From Pseudonocardia sp. HH130629-09 (GTDB taxonomy: Bacteria; Actinomycetota; Actinomycetes; Mycobacteriales; Pseudonocardiaceae): a stretch of DNA of 64,000 nt. Position numbers and translations under genes: made by a program. Of the stretch, positions 41,107 to 49,338 are shown one piece after another. The stretch lies in the NCBI RefSeq assembly GCF_001294645.1, contig NZ_CP011868.1, forward strand, positions 5,208,001 through 5,272,000, given 5' to 3'. Below the pieces are notes generated by a model. The model saw only the letters and a program-made list of their open reading frames with translations, was not told where the DNA came from and did not search any database. Numbering within the stretch: the stretch's first letter is position 1; the number at the start of each line of letters is the position of its first letter.

Positions 41107-41379
41107 GTGCGTCTGGTGACCGAGCATCGTTCGGCGTACTCGACCGAGCGTGCCGTGCATGTCCAGGTCGCTGAGTCACTCGGGGTGTCGCGTGAGTCCG
41201 TGCGTCGCTGGGTGTCCCAGCACGACGTCGACACCGGCGTCGTAGCGGGCGTGACCAGCGATGACCGCGAGGAGCTGCGGCGGTTGCGGGCGGAGAACAA
41301 GCGCCTGCGCGAGGTCAACGAGGTCCTCAAGTCGGCGACGATTTTCTTCGTGGGGGAGCTCGACCCCCGAAACCGCTGA
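41107..41379 (+). pseudogene. IS3-family OrfA, 5'-truncated
   Basis: Residues RLVTEHRSAYSTERAVHVQV, then LGVSRESVRRWVSQHDVD, form the OrfA helix-turn-helix, followed by a leucine-zipper region (ELRRLRAENKRLREVNEVLK) and FFVGELDPRNR. About 12 N-terminal codons are missing at the IS21 junction. orfB lies in the -1 frame, so the normal product would be an OrfAB fusion made by -1 frameshifting near CCCCCGAAACC. Confidence 0.8.
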
Positions 41380-41399
41380 TCGTCGCGTTCGTCGATCAG

Positions 41400-42365
41400 A
41401 TGCGGGCTGCTGGTCATGCCGTCGAGTCGATCCTTGCTGCCCTCAACACCCTGGGGCTCACGATCGCGGCACGAACCTTGCGGGCCTGGTGCGCTCGGAC
41501 CGGCACCAGGAACGGCGCCGCCGGCCGGGTCGCGGCCCGGACCGTCACCGACGCCCTGGTCGAAGACGCCGTCCGTGCGGCGGCGTTCACCACCAACCGC
41601 GCCGGCGAACCGGTGCTGGCCCCAGAGGGACTTTATGGGCGTCGCAAGATGCTGGCCCTGATCCGTCGAACGGTGCTGCCCGAGGCTGGGTTCGGAGCGG
41701 TCGACCGGGCGATGCGCTCGGTGGGGCTGGCCGGAGTGGTCCGCGGGAAACGGCCGCGCACGACCATCCCGGACTCGACCGCCCAGCGGGCCGCTGATCT
41801 GCTCGACCGCAACTTCACCGCCTCAGCACCCGACAGCAAGTGGGTCACCGACTTCACCTACGTGCGCACGTATCAGTCGTTCACCTACGTGGCGTTCATC
41901 GTGGACTGCTTCTCGCAGAAGATCGTGGGCTGGCACGCCGCGCTCACTCGTGACGTCGAGCTGGTGGACGTGCCGTTACGGATGGCGCTGTGGCGACGTG
42001 CCCACGAGGGCAAAGCCGTGGCCCGGGACCAGCTGATCTGCCATTCCGATGCCGGGTCGCAATATACGAGTCTGCGGTTCACCGAGCACCTGCACCTCGA
42101 GGGCATACGGCCCTCGGTCGGCAGCGTCGGCGACGCCTACGACAACGCCCTGATGGAGACCATCAACGGCCTCTACAAGGCCGAATGCATCCGCACCCGA
42201 GTCTTCCACGACGGCCCCTACCGCACGATCGCCGACGTCGAGTACGCCACCGCCAGCTGGGTCGAGTGGTACAACAACCGCCGACTGCACTCAAGTCTGG
42301 GCATGATCAGCCCCACCGAGTTCGAGGCAGCCCACTACGCTGACACAGAACCATCGGCCAGATGA
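41400..42365 (+). CDS. IS3-family transposase OrfB
   Basis: A 321-residue integrase-core transposase: Asp in WVTDFTYVRTYQSFTYVAFI, Asp in LICHSDAGSQYTSLRF and Glu in DAYDNALMETINGLYKAE form the DDE triad. ASWVEWYNNRRLHSSLGMIS is the IS3 signature. The frame is open upstream to at least 41376 (LIVAFVDQ), where it would be joined to OrfA by frameshifting. The reading frame is intact, but with a truncated OrfA and no left repeat the element is probably immobile. Confidence 0.88.
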   Translation: MRAAGHAVESILAALNTLGLTIAARTLRAWCARTGTRNGAAGRVAARTVTDALVEDAVRAAAFTTNRAGEPVLAPEGLYGRRKMLALIRRTVLPEAGFGAVDRAMRSVGLAGVVRGKRPRTTIPDSTAQRAADLLDRNFTASAPDSKWVTDFTYVRTYQSFTYVAFIVDCFSQKIVGWHAALTRDVELVDVPLRMALWRRAHEGKAVARDQLICHSDAGSQYTSLRFTEHLHLEGIRPSVGSVGDAYDNALMETINGLYKAECIRTRVFHDGPYRTIADVEYATASWVEWYNNRRLHSSLGMISPTEFEAAHYADTEPSAR

Positions 42366-42408
42366 TCACTGGCCACCAAACCACCGGCAGTAAAGCCGGG
42401 ACGGTTCA

Positions 42409-43605
42409 CTGCGCTGGCTGCGGTTCGTCGCCGACCGGCTCGATCTGCACCGCGACCTGCGACTGTCCACACCGGTCACCGCCGCCCGCTGGGACGGCGG
42501 GCGCTGGCGGGTGCGCACCGGCGACGGCGAGCTGTCGGCACGGTTCCTGGTCCGCTGCACGGGCGCGTTCACCGCGCCCCGCACCGACGCCGTCCCCGGC
42601 CGGTCGGACTTCGCCGGGCCGGTCGTCCACACCGGAGCGTGGCCCGCCCGAGGGCCCGAGTTCGACGGACTGCGGGTCGGTGTCGTCGGCTGCGGGCCGA
42701 GCGCGGTCCAGCTGGTCCCGGCGCTGGCCGGGCGGGTCGGCCGGCTCACCGTCCTGGCCCGGACCCCGCGTTTCGTGCTGCCCGCGGCCAACCCGATGTT
42801 CGGCTGGCCGGAGCGCGCGGCCTACCGCGACCGGCTGCCCGCGATGCGCGAGGCGGTCCGGTCCACACCGTCCGGCACCGGGCACCCGTCTGTCCACAAA
42901 GGACTCCACAGTCTGGGGACGGTCTACGACGAGGACCCGCTGGCGCTGCACCCGGCCCGGCTCGCCGGGCTCGCGTCCGACCCGGCACTGCGGGCCGCGG
43001 CGGCCGCCGTCGTCCGGGAACGGATGCGGGCGCGGCTGGGCGACGACCGCCTCGCGGCAGCGCTGGTCCCGGACGGCGACGACTACGGCCTGCGCCCCGT
43101 CGCGACCGACCAGGGCTGGCTGGAGAGCTTCCATCGCGACGACGTCGAGGTGCTCCCCGTCGCCCGGAACCCGGTCACGCGGATCCGGCCGGAGGGGGTC
43201 GGGCTGGCCGACGGGACCGTCGTCGGTCTGGACGCGATCGTGCTGGCCACCGGGTTCGACCCGGGCGCGACCCGGGCCGGGATCGACGTCGTCGGCCGCG
43301 ACGGGCGGCTGCTCGGCACCGGCCCGGGCCTGCTCGGGATGGCGCACCCCGGCTTCCCGAACCTGTTCGCGCCGCTGGCGCCGACCCTCGGGTACGGCAA
43401 CGACGCGGCCTGCCTGCAGGGACAGGTCGAGTGGGTCGACCGGGGGATCGGCGCCCTCGACGCCGACGGCCTGTCGACGATCGAGGCGCTGTCGTCCCCG
43501 GCGGAGCCGGTCGCGCCGTACGCGGTGCCCGGCGGGGTCGCGGGCCTGCTGCGGGCCTGCGACAACGAGGCCGCCGCGGGCTACTCGTCGTTCGAGCGGC
43601 GCTGA
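42409..43605 (+). pseudogene. Flavin monooxygenase (Baeyer-Villiger/FMO type), 5' end lost to an IS3
   Basis: The remaining 398 codons start abruptly at the IS3 end with LRWLRFVADRLDLHRDLRLS. They contain the NADPH-binding GVVGCGPSAVQLVPALAG, the late ATGFDPGATRAGIDV box and a natural C-terminus. The N-terminal FAD-binding GxGxxG domain and about 100 or more residues are missing. Family members oxidise ketones or heteroatoms. A GTG at 42511 could start a shorter product, but without the FAD site it cannot work. Its 3' end overlaps the convergent STAS gene by 25 bp. Confidence 0.85.
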
Positions 43606-44045
43606 CCGTTCAGGCGGACGTCCGGGTCCGGCACGCCGAACAGCATGTTCCGCGACGAGGCCGGCTCCTCGGGGATCCGGTCGACGACGTCGAACAGGTC
43701 CATCGCGCCGGTCACCTGGAGTGCGCGCCGTGCGGGCCGGCCCGACCCGCAGTACACCCGCAGCCGCTTGCCCTCGGAGCCCATCATGTCGCGCGACTGG
43801 AGCAGCGAGTTCAGCCCCGCCGTCCCCAGGAAGTCCACGCGGGTCAGGTCGAGGATGAGCTCGGGGCCCGCCTCGGACCAGATGCCCATCTCGACCCACA
43901 GGTCGGGGGAGGTGTCGTCGTCGATGGCGCCGATCGCGTGCAGCACGGTGGCGCCCGCCGGGTGGCTGGACTGCTCGAAGCGCAGCGTCGGCCCGGGAGC
44001 GGCGGCCTGCGCGGCATCCGGCACGGAGCGGTCGTCGTCCGCCAT
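43581..44045 (-). CDS. STAS-domain anti-sigma-factor antagonist-like protein
   Basis: A 154-residue protein with a SpoIIAA-like STAS domain at about 25-130: LRFEQSSHPAGATVLHAIGA, LILDLTRVDFLGTAGLNSLL and KRLRVYCGSGRPARRALQVT. The usual phosphorylated Ser in D-S-S/A-G is replaced by Thr in FLGTAGL, which can still be phosphorylated in this family. Such proteins release a sigma factor by binding its anti-sigma kinase. No partner is adjacent. The ATG at 44045 follows a purine-rich GAAGGGGG. Confidence 0.85.
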   Translation of the reverse strand: MADDDRSVPDAAQAAAPGPTLRFEQSSHPAGATVLHAIGAIDDDTSPDLWVEMGIWSEAGPELILDLTRVDFLGTAGLNSLLQSRDMMGSEGKRLRVYCGSGRPARRALQVTGAMDLFDVVDRIPEEPASSRNMLFGVPDPDVRLNGQRRSNDE

Positions 44046-44214
44046 GGTCGAGAACCCCCTTCGGCCACCGGGATCTCCGGTACGTCCGACCAGCATCGCA
44101 GCGAGTGGCCGTCACCGCATGTGCTGATCGGCGGCGTCGTGGGCGCGTAGCCTTCGCATCCGACCGCCGACCACCCGCGGGGGCGATCCTCCCGCCGGGA
44201 CCCGAAGGACCACC

Positions 44215-44937
44215 GTGAGCGCTACGACCCTCTCCGCCGCCGCGATCGCCGGGATGATCGACCACGCGATCCTCAAGCCCGAGCTGACCCGCACCGAGGT
44301 CGACGCCCAGCTCGACCTCGCCGCGCGCTACCGCATCTTCAGCGTGTGCGTGCGCCCGTCCGACGTCGCCCACGCCGCCGCCCGGCTCGCGGGGACCGGC
44401 GTCGCCGTCGGCACCGTGATCGGCTTCCCGCACGGCACGACCAGCACCGCGGCCAAGGTCGCCGAGGCGCGGCAGGCGATCGCCGACGGCGCCGCCGAGC
44501 TGGACATGGTGCTGAACATCGGCCGGCTGCGGAGCGGCCTGACCGACGACGTCGAGGCCGACATCGCCGCCGTCGTCGGGGCCGCCGACGGCCGCGTCGT
44601 GAAGGTGATCCTGGAGACCGCGCTGCTGTCCGACGACGACGTAATCGCCGGCTGCCGGGCCGCCGAGTCGGCGGGCGCGGCCTTCGTGAAGACCTCCACC
44701 GGCTTCGCCGGCGGCGGCGCCACGCCCGAGCACCTCGCCCTCATGCGCGCCACCGTCGGACCGCAGGTGCAGGTCAAGGCCTCCGGCGGAGTCCGGGACC
44801 TCGACACCGTGCTGGCCTTCCACGCCGCGGGCGTCACCCGCTTCGGCACCAGCGGTACCGCCACGATCCTCGACGACGCCGCGGCCCGCGACGCCGGCGG
44901 CGACGCGGCGGCCCGGGTGGACGACGCGTCGTACTGA
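44215..44937 (+). CDS. deoC: Deoxyribose-phosphate aldolase
   Basis: A 240-residue class I aldolase that splits 2-deoxyribose 5-phosphate to acetaldehyde and glyceraldehyde 3-phosphate in deoxynucleoside breakdown. DHAILKPELT at the N-terminus, ELDMVLNIGRL, KVILETALL, the Schiff-base Lys in FVKTSTGFAGGGAT and VKASGGVRDLDTVL are all present. It is full length. It starts at a GTG and is divergent from the STAS gene across 169 bp. The decapeptide-repeat gene follows after 81 bp on the same strand and may be co-transcribed. Confidence 0.95.
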   Translation: MSATTLSAAAIAGMIDHAILKPELTRTEVDAQLDLAARYRIFSVCVRPSDVAHAAARLAGTGVAVGTVIGFPHGTTSTAAKVAEARQAIADGAAELDMVLNIGRLRSGLTDDVEADIAAVVGAADGRVVKVILETALLSDDDVIAGCRAAESAGAAFVKTSTGFAGGGATPEHLALMRATVGPQVQVKASGGVRDLDTVLAFHAAGVTRFGTSGTATILDDAAARDAGGDAAARVDDASY

Positions 44938-45018
44938 CGGGGCTACCGAGCGGTACACCGGGCCGCCGGATCTGCGAAGCTGACCCGAGCCCGTTCCCGT
45001 GAGCCCCGGAGGAGACCG

Positions 45019-46524
45019 ATGGCGAAGCAGCCCCTCCCGAGCTCCTGGTCGCCCGCGGGCGTCACCGGGACGCTGATCGGCGCCGCCCTCGGCACGGTCG
45101 GCGCGGCCGTGGAGATCGGCCGCCGGCTGCCCGGCTGGCTGGCCGAGGCCCCGCGCGCGGTCGAGGCGATGCCGTCGGTCGCGGCCGACGTCGCCGCGCT
45201 GCCGCGGCGCATCGCCGGTGTCGACGCCGCCCTGACCGGCCTCGCCCCGGTGCTCGACGACGTGCTCGGCCGGGTCGTGACGTTGTGGGACGACCCGGTG
45301 ACCGTCGAGCGGATCGACCGGCTGACCGCGGCCGTGGTCGAGCTGGCCGGGGCCGCCGGACCACTGCGCGAGCTGGCCGGTGCCCGCGACGACCTGCACC
45401 AGCTCGCCGGGCTGCGCGAGGACCTGCACCACCTGGCCGGCGTGCGCGAGGACCTGCACGAGCTGGCCGGGGTCCGGGAGGACCTGCACGAGCTGGCTGC
45501 GGTGCGTGGTGACCTGCACGAGCTGGCGGGGATGCGGGAGGACCTGCGGGAGCTGGCCGCGGTGCGCGGCGACCTGCACGAGCTCGCCGCCGCGGTCGGG
45601 CCGCTGCGGGAGCTGGGCGGGGCGGTGGCGTCGCTGCAGGAGCTGGCGGGCGCCGTCAGTCCGCTGTCGGAGCTGGCAGGTGCGGTGGAGGCGCTGCGGG
45701 AGCTCGGCGCCGCGGTGGGCCCGCTGTCGGAGCTGGCGGGGGCCGTGGAGGCGCTGCGGGAGCTCAGCGCCGCCGTCGGGCCGTTGTCCGAGCTGGCCGC
45801 GGTGCGCGGGGACCTGCACGAGCTGGCCGGCGCCGCGGCACCGCTGCGGGAGCTGGCACCGGCCGCGGGTGACCTCGCCGCGCTCGCCGGGGCCGTCACC
45901 TCGCTGCAGCGTCTCGCCGACGCCGTCGCCCCGCTCCAGGAGCTCGCCGCCACCCGCGCCGACCTGGCGCAGCTGGCCGGCGCGGTGGAGCCGCTGCGGG
46001 AGCTGGCCGCGGCGCGCGAGCACCTGGAGAGCCTCACCGGCGCCGTCCCCGCGGTGCACGAGCTGGCGGCGACCCGGGCCGACCTCGCACGTCTGGCCGA
46101 GGCGGTCGGACCGTTGCAGGAGCTCGCCCGCACCCCCGGTGACCTCGCGGCCCTCGCGGGGGCGGTCGAGCCGCTGCGGGCGCTGGCGACGGTGCGCGAG
46201 GACCTCGCGGCACTGGCCGCGGCCACCGGAGACCAGGGCGCCGTCCGGCGGATCGCGGCGGCCGTCTCCGACGCCGATGCCGACGGGACCCCGCGGCTGG
46301 CCGCGCTGGACGTCAACCTCGCGCAGGCCGCGAGCCAGCTGACCGCCGTCGCCCCGGACCTGCGCTCGGTCGCGGCCCGGATCGACGCGCTCGACCGGCA
46401 GATCGGCGTGTTGGCCGACGCGCTCGCGCCGCTGCAGGGCACCACCGAGCGGATCGGCCGCATCGTCGACCGGCTGCCGGACCGCACCCGGCGCCTCGTG
46501 ACGCGGCCGGCGACGGAGGGCTGA
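45019..46524 (+). CDS. Decapeptide-repeat protein of unknown function
   Basis: A 501-residue protein I do not recognise. Residues 1-45 include a hydrophobic Gly/Ala helix (VTGTLIGAALGTVGAAVEIG) that could insert in or lie on a membrane. Residues 107-406 are about 30 tandem 10-residue units of the form x-E-L-A-x-x-x-x-x-L, such as HELAGVREDL, SELAGAVEAL and RELAAVRGDL. Two flavours alternate, charged (REDL/RGDL) and Gly-Pro (VGPL). Residues 407-501 are helical and non-repetitive (LDVNLAQAASQLTAVAPDLR). Ten residues is neither a heptad nor a hendecad, so a standard coiled coil would not keep a continuous stripe. It has no Cys and few aromatics. It lies downstream of deoC and is convergent with a TetR gene. 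The start ATG follows GGAGGAGACC. Confidence 0.8.
   Translation: MAKQPLPSSWSPAGVTGTLIGAALGTVGAAVEIGRRLPGWLAEAPRAVEAMPSVAADVAALPRRIAGVDAALTGLAPVLDDVLGRVVTLWDDPVTVERIDRLTAAVVELAGAAGPLRELAGARDDLHQLAGLREDLHHLAGVREDLHELAGVREDLHELAAVRGDLHELAGMREDLRELAAVRGDLHELAAAVGPLRELGGAVASLQELAGAVSPLSELAGAVEALRELGAAVGPLSELAGAVEALRELSAAVGPLSELAAVRGDLHELAGAAAPLRELAPAAGDLAALAGAVTSLQRLADAVAPLQELAATRADLAQLAGAVEPLRELAAAREHLESLTGAVPAVHELAATRADLARLAEAVGPLQELARTPGDLAALAGAVEPLRALATVREDLAALAAATGDQGAVRRIAAAVSDADADGTPRLAALDVNLAQAASQLTAVAPDLRSVAARIDALDRQIGVLADALAPLQGTTERIGRIVDRLPDRTRRLVTRPATEG
45337..46236 (+). repeat. About 30 in-frame 30-bp repeats within the decapeptide-repeat gene
   Basis: The 30-bp unit is degenerate at DNA level but keeps a GAGCTGGC core (Glu-Leu-Ala) every 30 bp. 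Blocks of near-identity, such as the GACCTGCACGAGCTGG units around 45420-45600, suggest repeated local duplication. No spacers of other length occur, so this is a protein repeat and not a CRISPR. Confidence 0.85.
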
Positions 46525-46551
46525 GCGCACGGCGGGGGCGGCGCCGACGGC

Positions 46552-47157
46552 TCACCCGCGCAGGCGTTCCAGGCCCGGCCAGACCAGGGTCATCAGCGTC
46601 GAGGCGAGGTCGTCGGGGTCCGCGCCGTCGCCCGCCCAGTCGGCCAGTCCCTCGGCCGCGCCCGCCAGCGCCGCCGCGAGCGGGGCGGTGACCGTCGCCG
46701 GGTCCACGCCCGCGGGGACGGCCAGCTCGGCCGCCAGCAGCCGCGCCACCCGGTCGACGATCCGGGTGCGCGCCGCGTGCACCTCGTCCGCGAGCGCGCC
46801 GGTGCGGGCCTGGCGGTAGAGCACCGACCAGCCGTCGCGATGGGTGGTCACACTGGCGAAGAACGCTCGGAGACCGCGGTGCAGGCGCACCTCGGCGTCG
46901 ACCGGCTCCCCTGCCGCGGCGCCGGAGACCGAATCCAGCAGTCGGTCGGCCTCGCGGCGGATGCACCGCCGCAGCAGCTCCTCCTTCGAGCCCCCGCCGT
47001 GCGTGTAGACCATCGGCTTCGACAGCCCCGCCTCGTCGGCGACGCCGTCCATCGACGCGTCGTGGAACCCGTCCCGGGAGAACACGCGCACCGCCGCGTC
47101 GAGGACCTGCTTCTCGCGCTGCGCGGGCGGGAGCCTGCGACGGGGTGCAGATGCCAT
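46552..47157 (-). CDS. TetR-family regulator of the SCP2/acyl-CoA dehydrogenase operon
   Basis: A 201-residue TetR protein with the helix-turn-helix DASMDGVADEAGLSKPMVY (about 33-51), followed by a Gly-rich turn HGGGSKEELLRRC in place of the usual aromatic YFGSKEEL, and a C-terminal ligand domain (GLRAFFASVTTHRDGWSVLY). It is divergent from the SCP2 gene across 99 bp containing a perfect inverted repeat, so it probably represses that operon in response to an acyl-CoA or lipid. Convergent with the decapeptide-repeat gene. Confidence 0.87.
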   Translation of the reverse strand: MASAPRRRLPPAQREKQVLDAAVRVFSRDGFHDASMDGVADEAGLSKPMVYTHGGGSKEELLRRCIRREADRLLDSVSGAAAGEPVDAEVRLHRGLRAFFASVTTHRDGWSVLYRQARTGALADEVHAARTRIVDRVARLLAAELAVPAGVDPATVTAPLAAALAGAAEGLADWAGDGADPDDLASTLMTLVWPGLERLRG

Positions 47158-47202
47158 CTCGACAGCTTAGCTACTGCTGCGTAAAGTACGCCTCGTCCCG
47201 AG

Positions 47203-47221
47203 CCGGTACGGCGAGTACCGG
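47203..47221. promoter_or_regulatory. TetR operator upstream of SCP2
   Basis: CCGGTAC-GGCGA-GTACCGG is a perfect 7-bp inverted repeat with a 5-nt spacer (19 bp), lying 36 bp before the SCP2 start and 46 bp from the TetR start. Size and symmetry suit a TetR dimer. Confidence 0.7.
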
Positions 47222-47256
47222 ACACTTGTGTGAACCACGGCGAGGTGGAACGAGCG

Positions 47257-47787
47257 ATGGCCGACACGGTCGACATCAACGAGCTGGGTCGCAGCGTCGA
47301 CCCGAAGTCCCTGTCCGACGAGCAGCTGATCGCGACGCTCGGGACGGCTCTGCGCGACGGGAACGCGAAGAACGTCGACCCGTCGCTGTTCGCCCGCCTG
47401 GTCAAGACCGCATCGAAGCAGCAGCTGGCGACCGTGATGTCGTCCGAGGTCCGCCGGCCGGTGCTCGAGGCGATCTTCGGCCGGATGAGCGAGTTCTACT
47501 CGTCCAAGGGCGCGACGGGGAACCGGCAGGTCGTGCACTGGCACATCAAGGACGGCTCGACGGTCGACAGCTTCCAGACCGTGATGCAGAACGGCACCTG
47601 CACGGTCACCGAGGGCACCGACGAGGACCCCCGCACCGCGCTGACCATGCCCGGCACCGAGTTCCTCAAGGTCGCGACGAACAACGCCAACCCGGTGACC
47701 CTGTTCATGACGCGCAAGCTCAAGGTCTCCGGCGACGTCGGCTTCGCGACCGCTCTGCAGAAGATGTTCCAGATCCCGTCTGCCTGA
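47257..47787 (+). CDS. SCP2 sterol-binding-domain protein
   Basis: A 176-residue protein with an SCP2-like lipid-binding fold at about 60-170: VVHWHIKDGSTVDSFQTVMQ, CTVTEGTDEDPRTALTMPG and LFMTRKLKVSGDVGFATALQ. The N-terminal 60 residues are helical. Such proteins carry or present acyl-CoA or sterol-like lipids. Start is the ATG at 47257 with GAGGTGG 8 nt upstream. An upstream GTG would add nine residues. It is the first gene of a unit with the acyl-CoA dehydrogenase 32 bp downstream, and so probably a lipid-handling partner. Confidence 0.88.
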   Translation: MADTVDINELGRSVDPKSLSDEQLIATLGTALRDGNAKNVDPSLFARLVKTASKQQLATVMSSEVRRPVLEAIFGRMSEFYSSKGATGNRQVVHWHIKDGSTVDSFQTVMQNGTCTVTEGTDEDPRTALTMPGTEFLKVATNNANPVTLFMTRKLKVSGDVGFATALQKMFQIPSA

Positions 47788-47819
47788 CGAGAACCGCGAC
47801 CGACCAGCGGAGAGCTGAG

Positions 47820-49028
47820 ATGACTTCCTTCGAACTGTCCGAGGAGCACCGCGAGCTGCAGGAATGGGTGCACGGCTTCGCCGCCGACGTCGTGCGCCCG
47901 GCCGCCGCCGAGTGGGACGAGCGCGAGGAGACCCCGTGGCCGATCCTGCAGGAGGCCGCGAAGATCGAGCTCTACAACTTCGAGACCCTCGCCTCCTTCT
48001 GGGGTGACGAGACCGGCCTGTCCATGCCGCTGGTCAACGAGGAGCTCTTCTGGGGCGACGGCGGGATCGGCATGGCGATCTTCGGCACCACCCTCGCGGT
48101 CGCCGGCATCTTCGCCTCGGGCACCCCCGAGCAGATGGTCGAGTTCATCCCGCAGTGCTACGGCGACGCCTCCGAGCCGCAGGTCGGAGCGTTCTGCTCG
48201 TCCGAGCCCGAAGCCGGCTCCGACGTCTCGGCGATGCGCACCCGCGCCGTCTACGACGAGGCCAAGGACGAGTGGACCCTCACCGGCCAGAAGGCGTGGG
48301 CGACCAACGGCGGCATCGCCAACATCCACGTGGTGCAGGCCGTCGTGGACCAGGAGCTGGGCGGCAAGGGGCAGGCCGCGTTCGTCGTCCCGCCGAACAC
48401 TCCAGGCCTGGAGTCCACCCGTAAGATCAAGAAGATGGGTCTGCGCGCGTCGCACACCGCGGACGTCTTCCTCGACGACGTGAAGCTCCCCGGCTCCTGC
48501 CTGCTCGGCGGCAAGGAGAAGCTCGACGAGCGGCTCGCCCGCGCCCGGTCGGGGGAGAAGTCGAAGGGCTCGGCCGCGATGCAGACCTTCGAGCTGTCCC
48601 GTCCGACGGTCGGCTCGCAGGCGATCGGCATCGCCCGCGCCGCCTACGAGTACGCCCTGGAGTACGCCAAGGACCGGGTCGCCTTCGGCCGCCCGATCAT
48701 CGAGAACCAGTCGATCTCCTTCACCCTCGCGGACATGAGGACCGAGATCGACGCCGCCCGGCTGCTCGTGCACCGGGCCGCGTGGATGGGCCGCAACAAC
48801 GTCCCGTTCACCGCGGGCGAGGGGTCGATGTCCAAGCTCAAGGCCGGCCGGGTCGCGGTGTGGGCCACCGAGCGCGCCATCCAGATCCTCGGCGGCGCGG
48901 GCTACTCGCGCGAGCACCCCGTGGAGCGGATGCACCGCGACTCGAAGATCTACGACATCTTCGAGGGCACCGAGCAGATCCAGCAGCTCGTCATCGCCCG
49001 CGCGATCTCCGGGAAGCACCTGTCGTGA
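47820..49028 (+). CDS. Acyl-CoA dehydrogenase
   Basis: A 402-residue FAD-dependent acyl-CoA dehydrogenase that introduces the first double bond in beta-oxidation. VGAFCSSEPEAGSDVSAMRT contacts FAD and substrate, WATNGGIANIHVVQ follows, and the catalytic Glu is in YDIFEGTEQIQQLVIARAI near the C-terminus. QILGGAGYSREHPVERMHRD is the second family signature. An insertion-like segment GGKEKLDERLARARSGEKSK (about 240-259) is longer than usual. Paired with an SCP2 gene under a TetR, it probably acts on a long-chain or steroid acyl-CoA. The substrate is not shown. A strong terminator follows. Confidence 0.93.
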   Translation: MTSFELSEEHRELQEWVHGFAADVVRPAAAEWDEREETPWPILQEAAKIELYNFETLASFWGDETGLSMPLVNEELFWGDGGIGMAIFGTTLAVAGIFASGTPEQMVEFIPQCYGDASEPQVGAFCSSEPEAGSDVSAMRTRAVYDEAKDEWTLTGQKAWATNGGIANIHVVQAVVDQELGGKGQAAFVVPPNTPGLESTRKIKKMGLRASHTADVFLDDVKLPGSCLLGGKEKLDERLARARSGEKSKGSAAMQTFELSRPTVGSQAIGIARAAYEYALEYAKDRVAFGRPIIENQSISFTLADMRTEIDAARLLVHRAAWMGRNNVPFTAGEGSMSKLKAGRVAVWATERAIQILGGAGYSREHPVERMHRDSKIYDIFEGTEQIQQLVIARAISGKHLS

Positions 49029-49034
49029 CCTCGG

Positions 49035-49071
49035 CGGTCCGGTCCGCCGCGACGATCGGCGGACCGGACCG
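49035..49071 (+). terminator. Perfect 15-bp hairpin after the acyl-CoA dehydrogenase
   Basis: CGGTCCGGTCCGCCG pairs exactly with CGGCGGACCGGACCG around a 7-nt loop, 6 bp after the stop. The remaining 267 bp to the next gene (49072-49338) hold no convincing gene, only a short open frame of about 33 codons from 49144 without a ribosome-binding site. Confidence 0.8.
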
Positions 49072-49338
49072 GACCGGTGACGGCTGTGCGGTCCGTGGCT
49101 CCGTCACGCGCATCGTGCTTTTCGGCGGACCGACGAGAAGGTGGCGTGCACGAGGCACGGCTGCTGGAACAGGTCGCGACCGGCATCGCGACCGGGCCGC
49201 GGGGGGCCACCGAGCTGCCGCTGCGGGACCACACACGCGACCGATGACCGTCGGGGTGGGCACGCACGCCGGGCCCCGGGGAGGATGGAGATCCAACCGG
49301 GTCCTGCAGCGGGCCCGCCCGTGCTGTGAGGAGACCAC

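Larger units (their letters stand above)
41080..42408 (+). mobile_element. IS3-family element, left end removed by IS21 insertion
   Basis: From the IS21 right end onward the sequence is an IS3-family element lacking its left terminal repeat and the first dozen codons of orfA. orfB is complete. The right end is at about 42408 (GGGACGGTTCA), where the sequence switches to the monooxygenase gene it interrupted. Confidence 0.8.

Noticed and set aside
45337..46236. Regular 30-bp repeats as a CRISPR array
   Set aside because: Repeats are contiguous, degenerate, in frame and encode protein; there are no spacers and no cas genes.
49144..49245. Small gene of about 33 codons after the acyl-CoA dehydrogenase
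   Set aside because: No ribosome-binding site, no recognisable pattern, and it follows a strong terminator.
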